Shown: positions 38,260-38,372 of the stretch, piece by piece | How positions within the stretch are numbered: position 1 is the first letter of the stretch | Layout: the number at the start of each line of letters is the position of its first letter | From: Kiritimatiellia bacterium | GTDB taxonomy: Bacteria; Verrucomicrobiota; Kiritimatiellia; RFP12; DVOR01 | Length of the DNA stretch: 38,372 nt | Reading direction: 5' to 3' | NCBI GenBank assembly: GCA_900771325.1 | Contig: CAAGNN010000190.1 | Span: forward strand, 1-38,372 | Notes under the pieces: model-generated | The model's database searches: none | What the model saw: the letters and a program-made list of their open reading frames with translations, nothing else | Told to the model about the DNA's origin: nothing | Position numbers and translations under genes: made by a program

Positions 38260-38372
38260 CCACCCGCCCCGGGTGCGAAGCCAACCCGGGGCGGGTCCAC
38301 CTCGAACCCGGGGCGGGTCCACCTCGAACCCGGGGCGGGTCCACCTCGAACCCGGGGCGGGTCCACCTCGAA
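38260..38372. repeat. Family G tandem repeat, locus G6
   Basis: At least four 22-bp units with core AACCCGGGGCGGGT and linker CCACCTCG, running off the right edge. Confidence 0.9.

Overview
The window looks like the chromosomal replication-origin region of a GC-rich, anaerobic, fermentative bacterium of the PVC group, most likely Kiritimatiellota. This is inferred from two PEP-CTERM proteins with the tail VPEPTVLALLALGVAGLALK, SUMF1-like secreted proteins, TSP3-like repeats, an AdhE plus a 2-oxoacid:ferredoxin oxidoreductase, and a dnaA/dnaN/mnmG core. No rRNA or tRNA gene was seen, so the phylum is not proven.

Layout. 1-3361: an exported GH18 hydrolase between repeat clusters. 3362-8637: hisG with a 28-residue bS22/mS38-like ribosomal peptide, a three-gene 2-oxoacid:ferredoxin oxidoreductase operon with fused beta and gamma subunits, a four-helix-bundle gene between inverted heptamer arrays, and a stand-alone IMP-cyclohydrolase-type domain. 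8638-14261: an operon of two SUMF1-fold exported proteins and a calcium-repeat protein. 14424-22480: the origin block, with an XRE/zinc-ribbon gene, dnaN, a repeat-filled intergenic region with the best oriC candidate, mnmG (gidA) and dnaA. 22708-25410: adhE. 26578-29185: two copies of a two-gene envelope unit facing each other as an inverted duplication. 29338-38073: an AAA/PD-(D/E)XK protein, a small basic protein, folC, a pseudouridine synthase, a VWA protein, an rRNA methyltransferase with a TonB-like protein, and hisC-hisB.

The most striking feature is the non-coding architecture. Three perfect 16-bp parS-type palindromes (TGTTCCACGTGGAACA) lie inside the mnmG coding sequence, within an in-frame insertion of about 160 codons that also carries two copies of a dispersed multi-hairpin repeat. 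Other copies of that repeat near the origin are accompanied by the half-site TGTGGAACA. DnaA-box-like 9-mers read TTATC(A/G)ACA rather than TTATCCACA. They cluster around dnaN and upstream of dnaA, and recur next to 22-bp-period GC-rich tandem repeats at 8.7 kb and 25.8 kb.

Four repeat families fill the intergenic space. Family A is the multi-hairpin element of about 80-100 bp (ten copies). Family B is arrays of 7-bp units around GACAG/CTGTC, often as facing pairs. Family G is GC-rich tandem repeats with a 22-bp period (six loci, including both window ends). A fourth, minor family is built on CACAAAG. Several genes have a -10 hexamer only 7-9 bp before the start codon, which suggests leaderless transcripts alongside ordinary Shine-Dalgarno genes.
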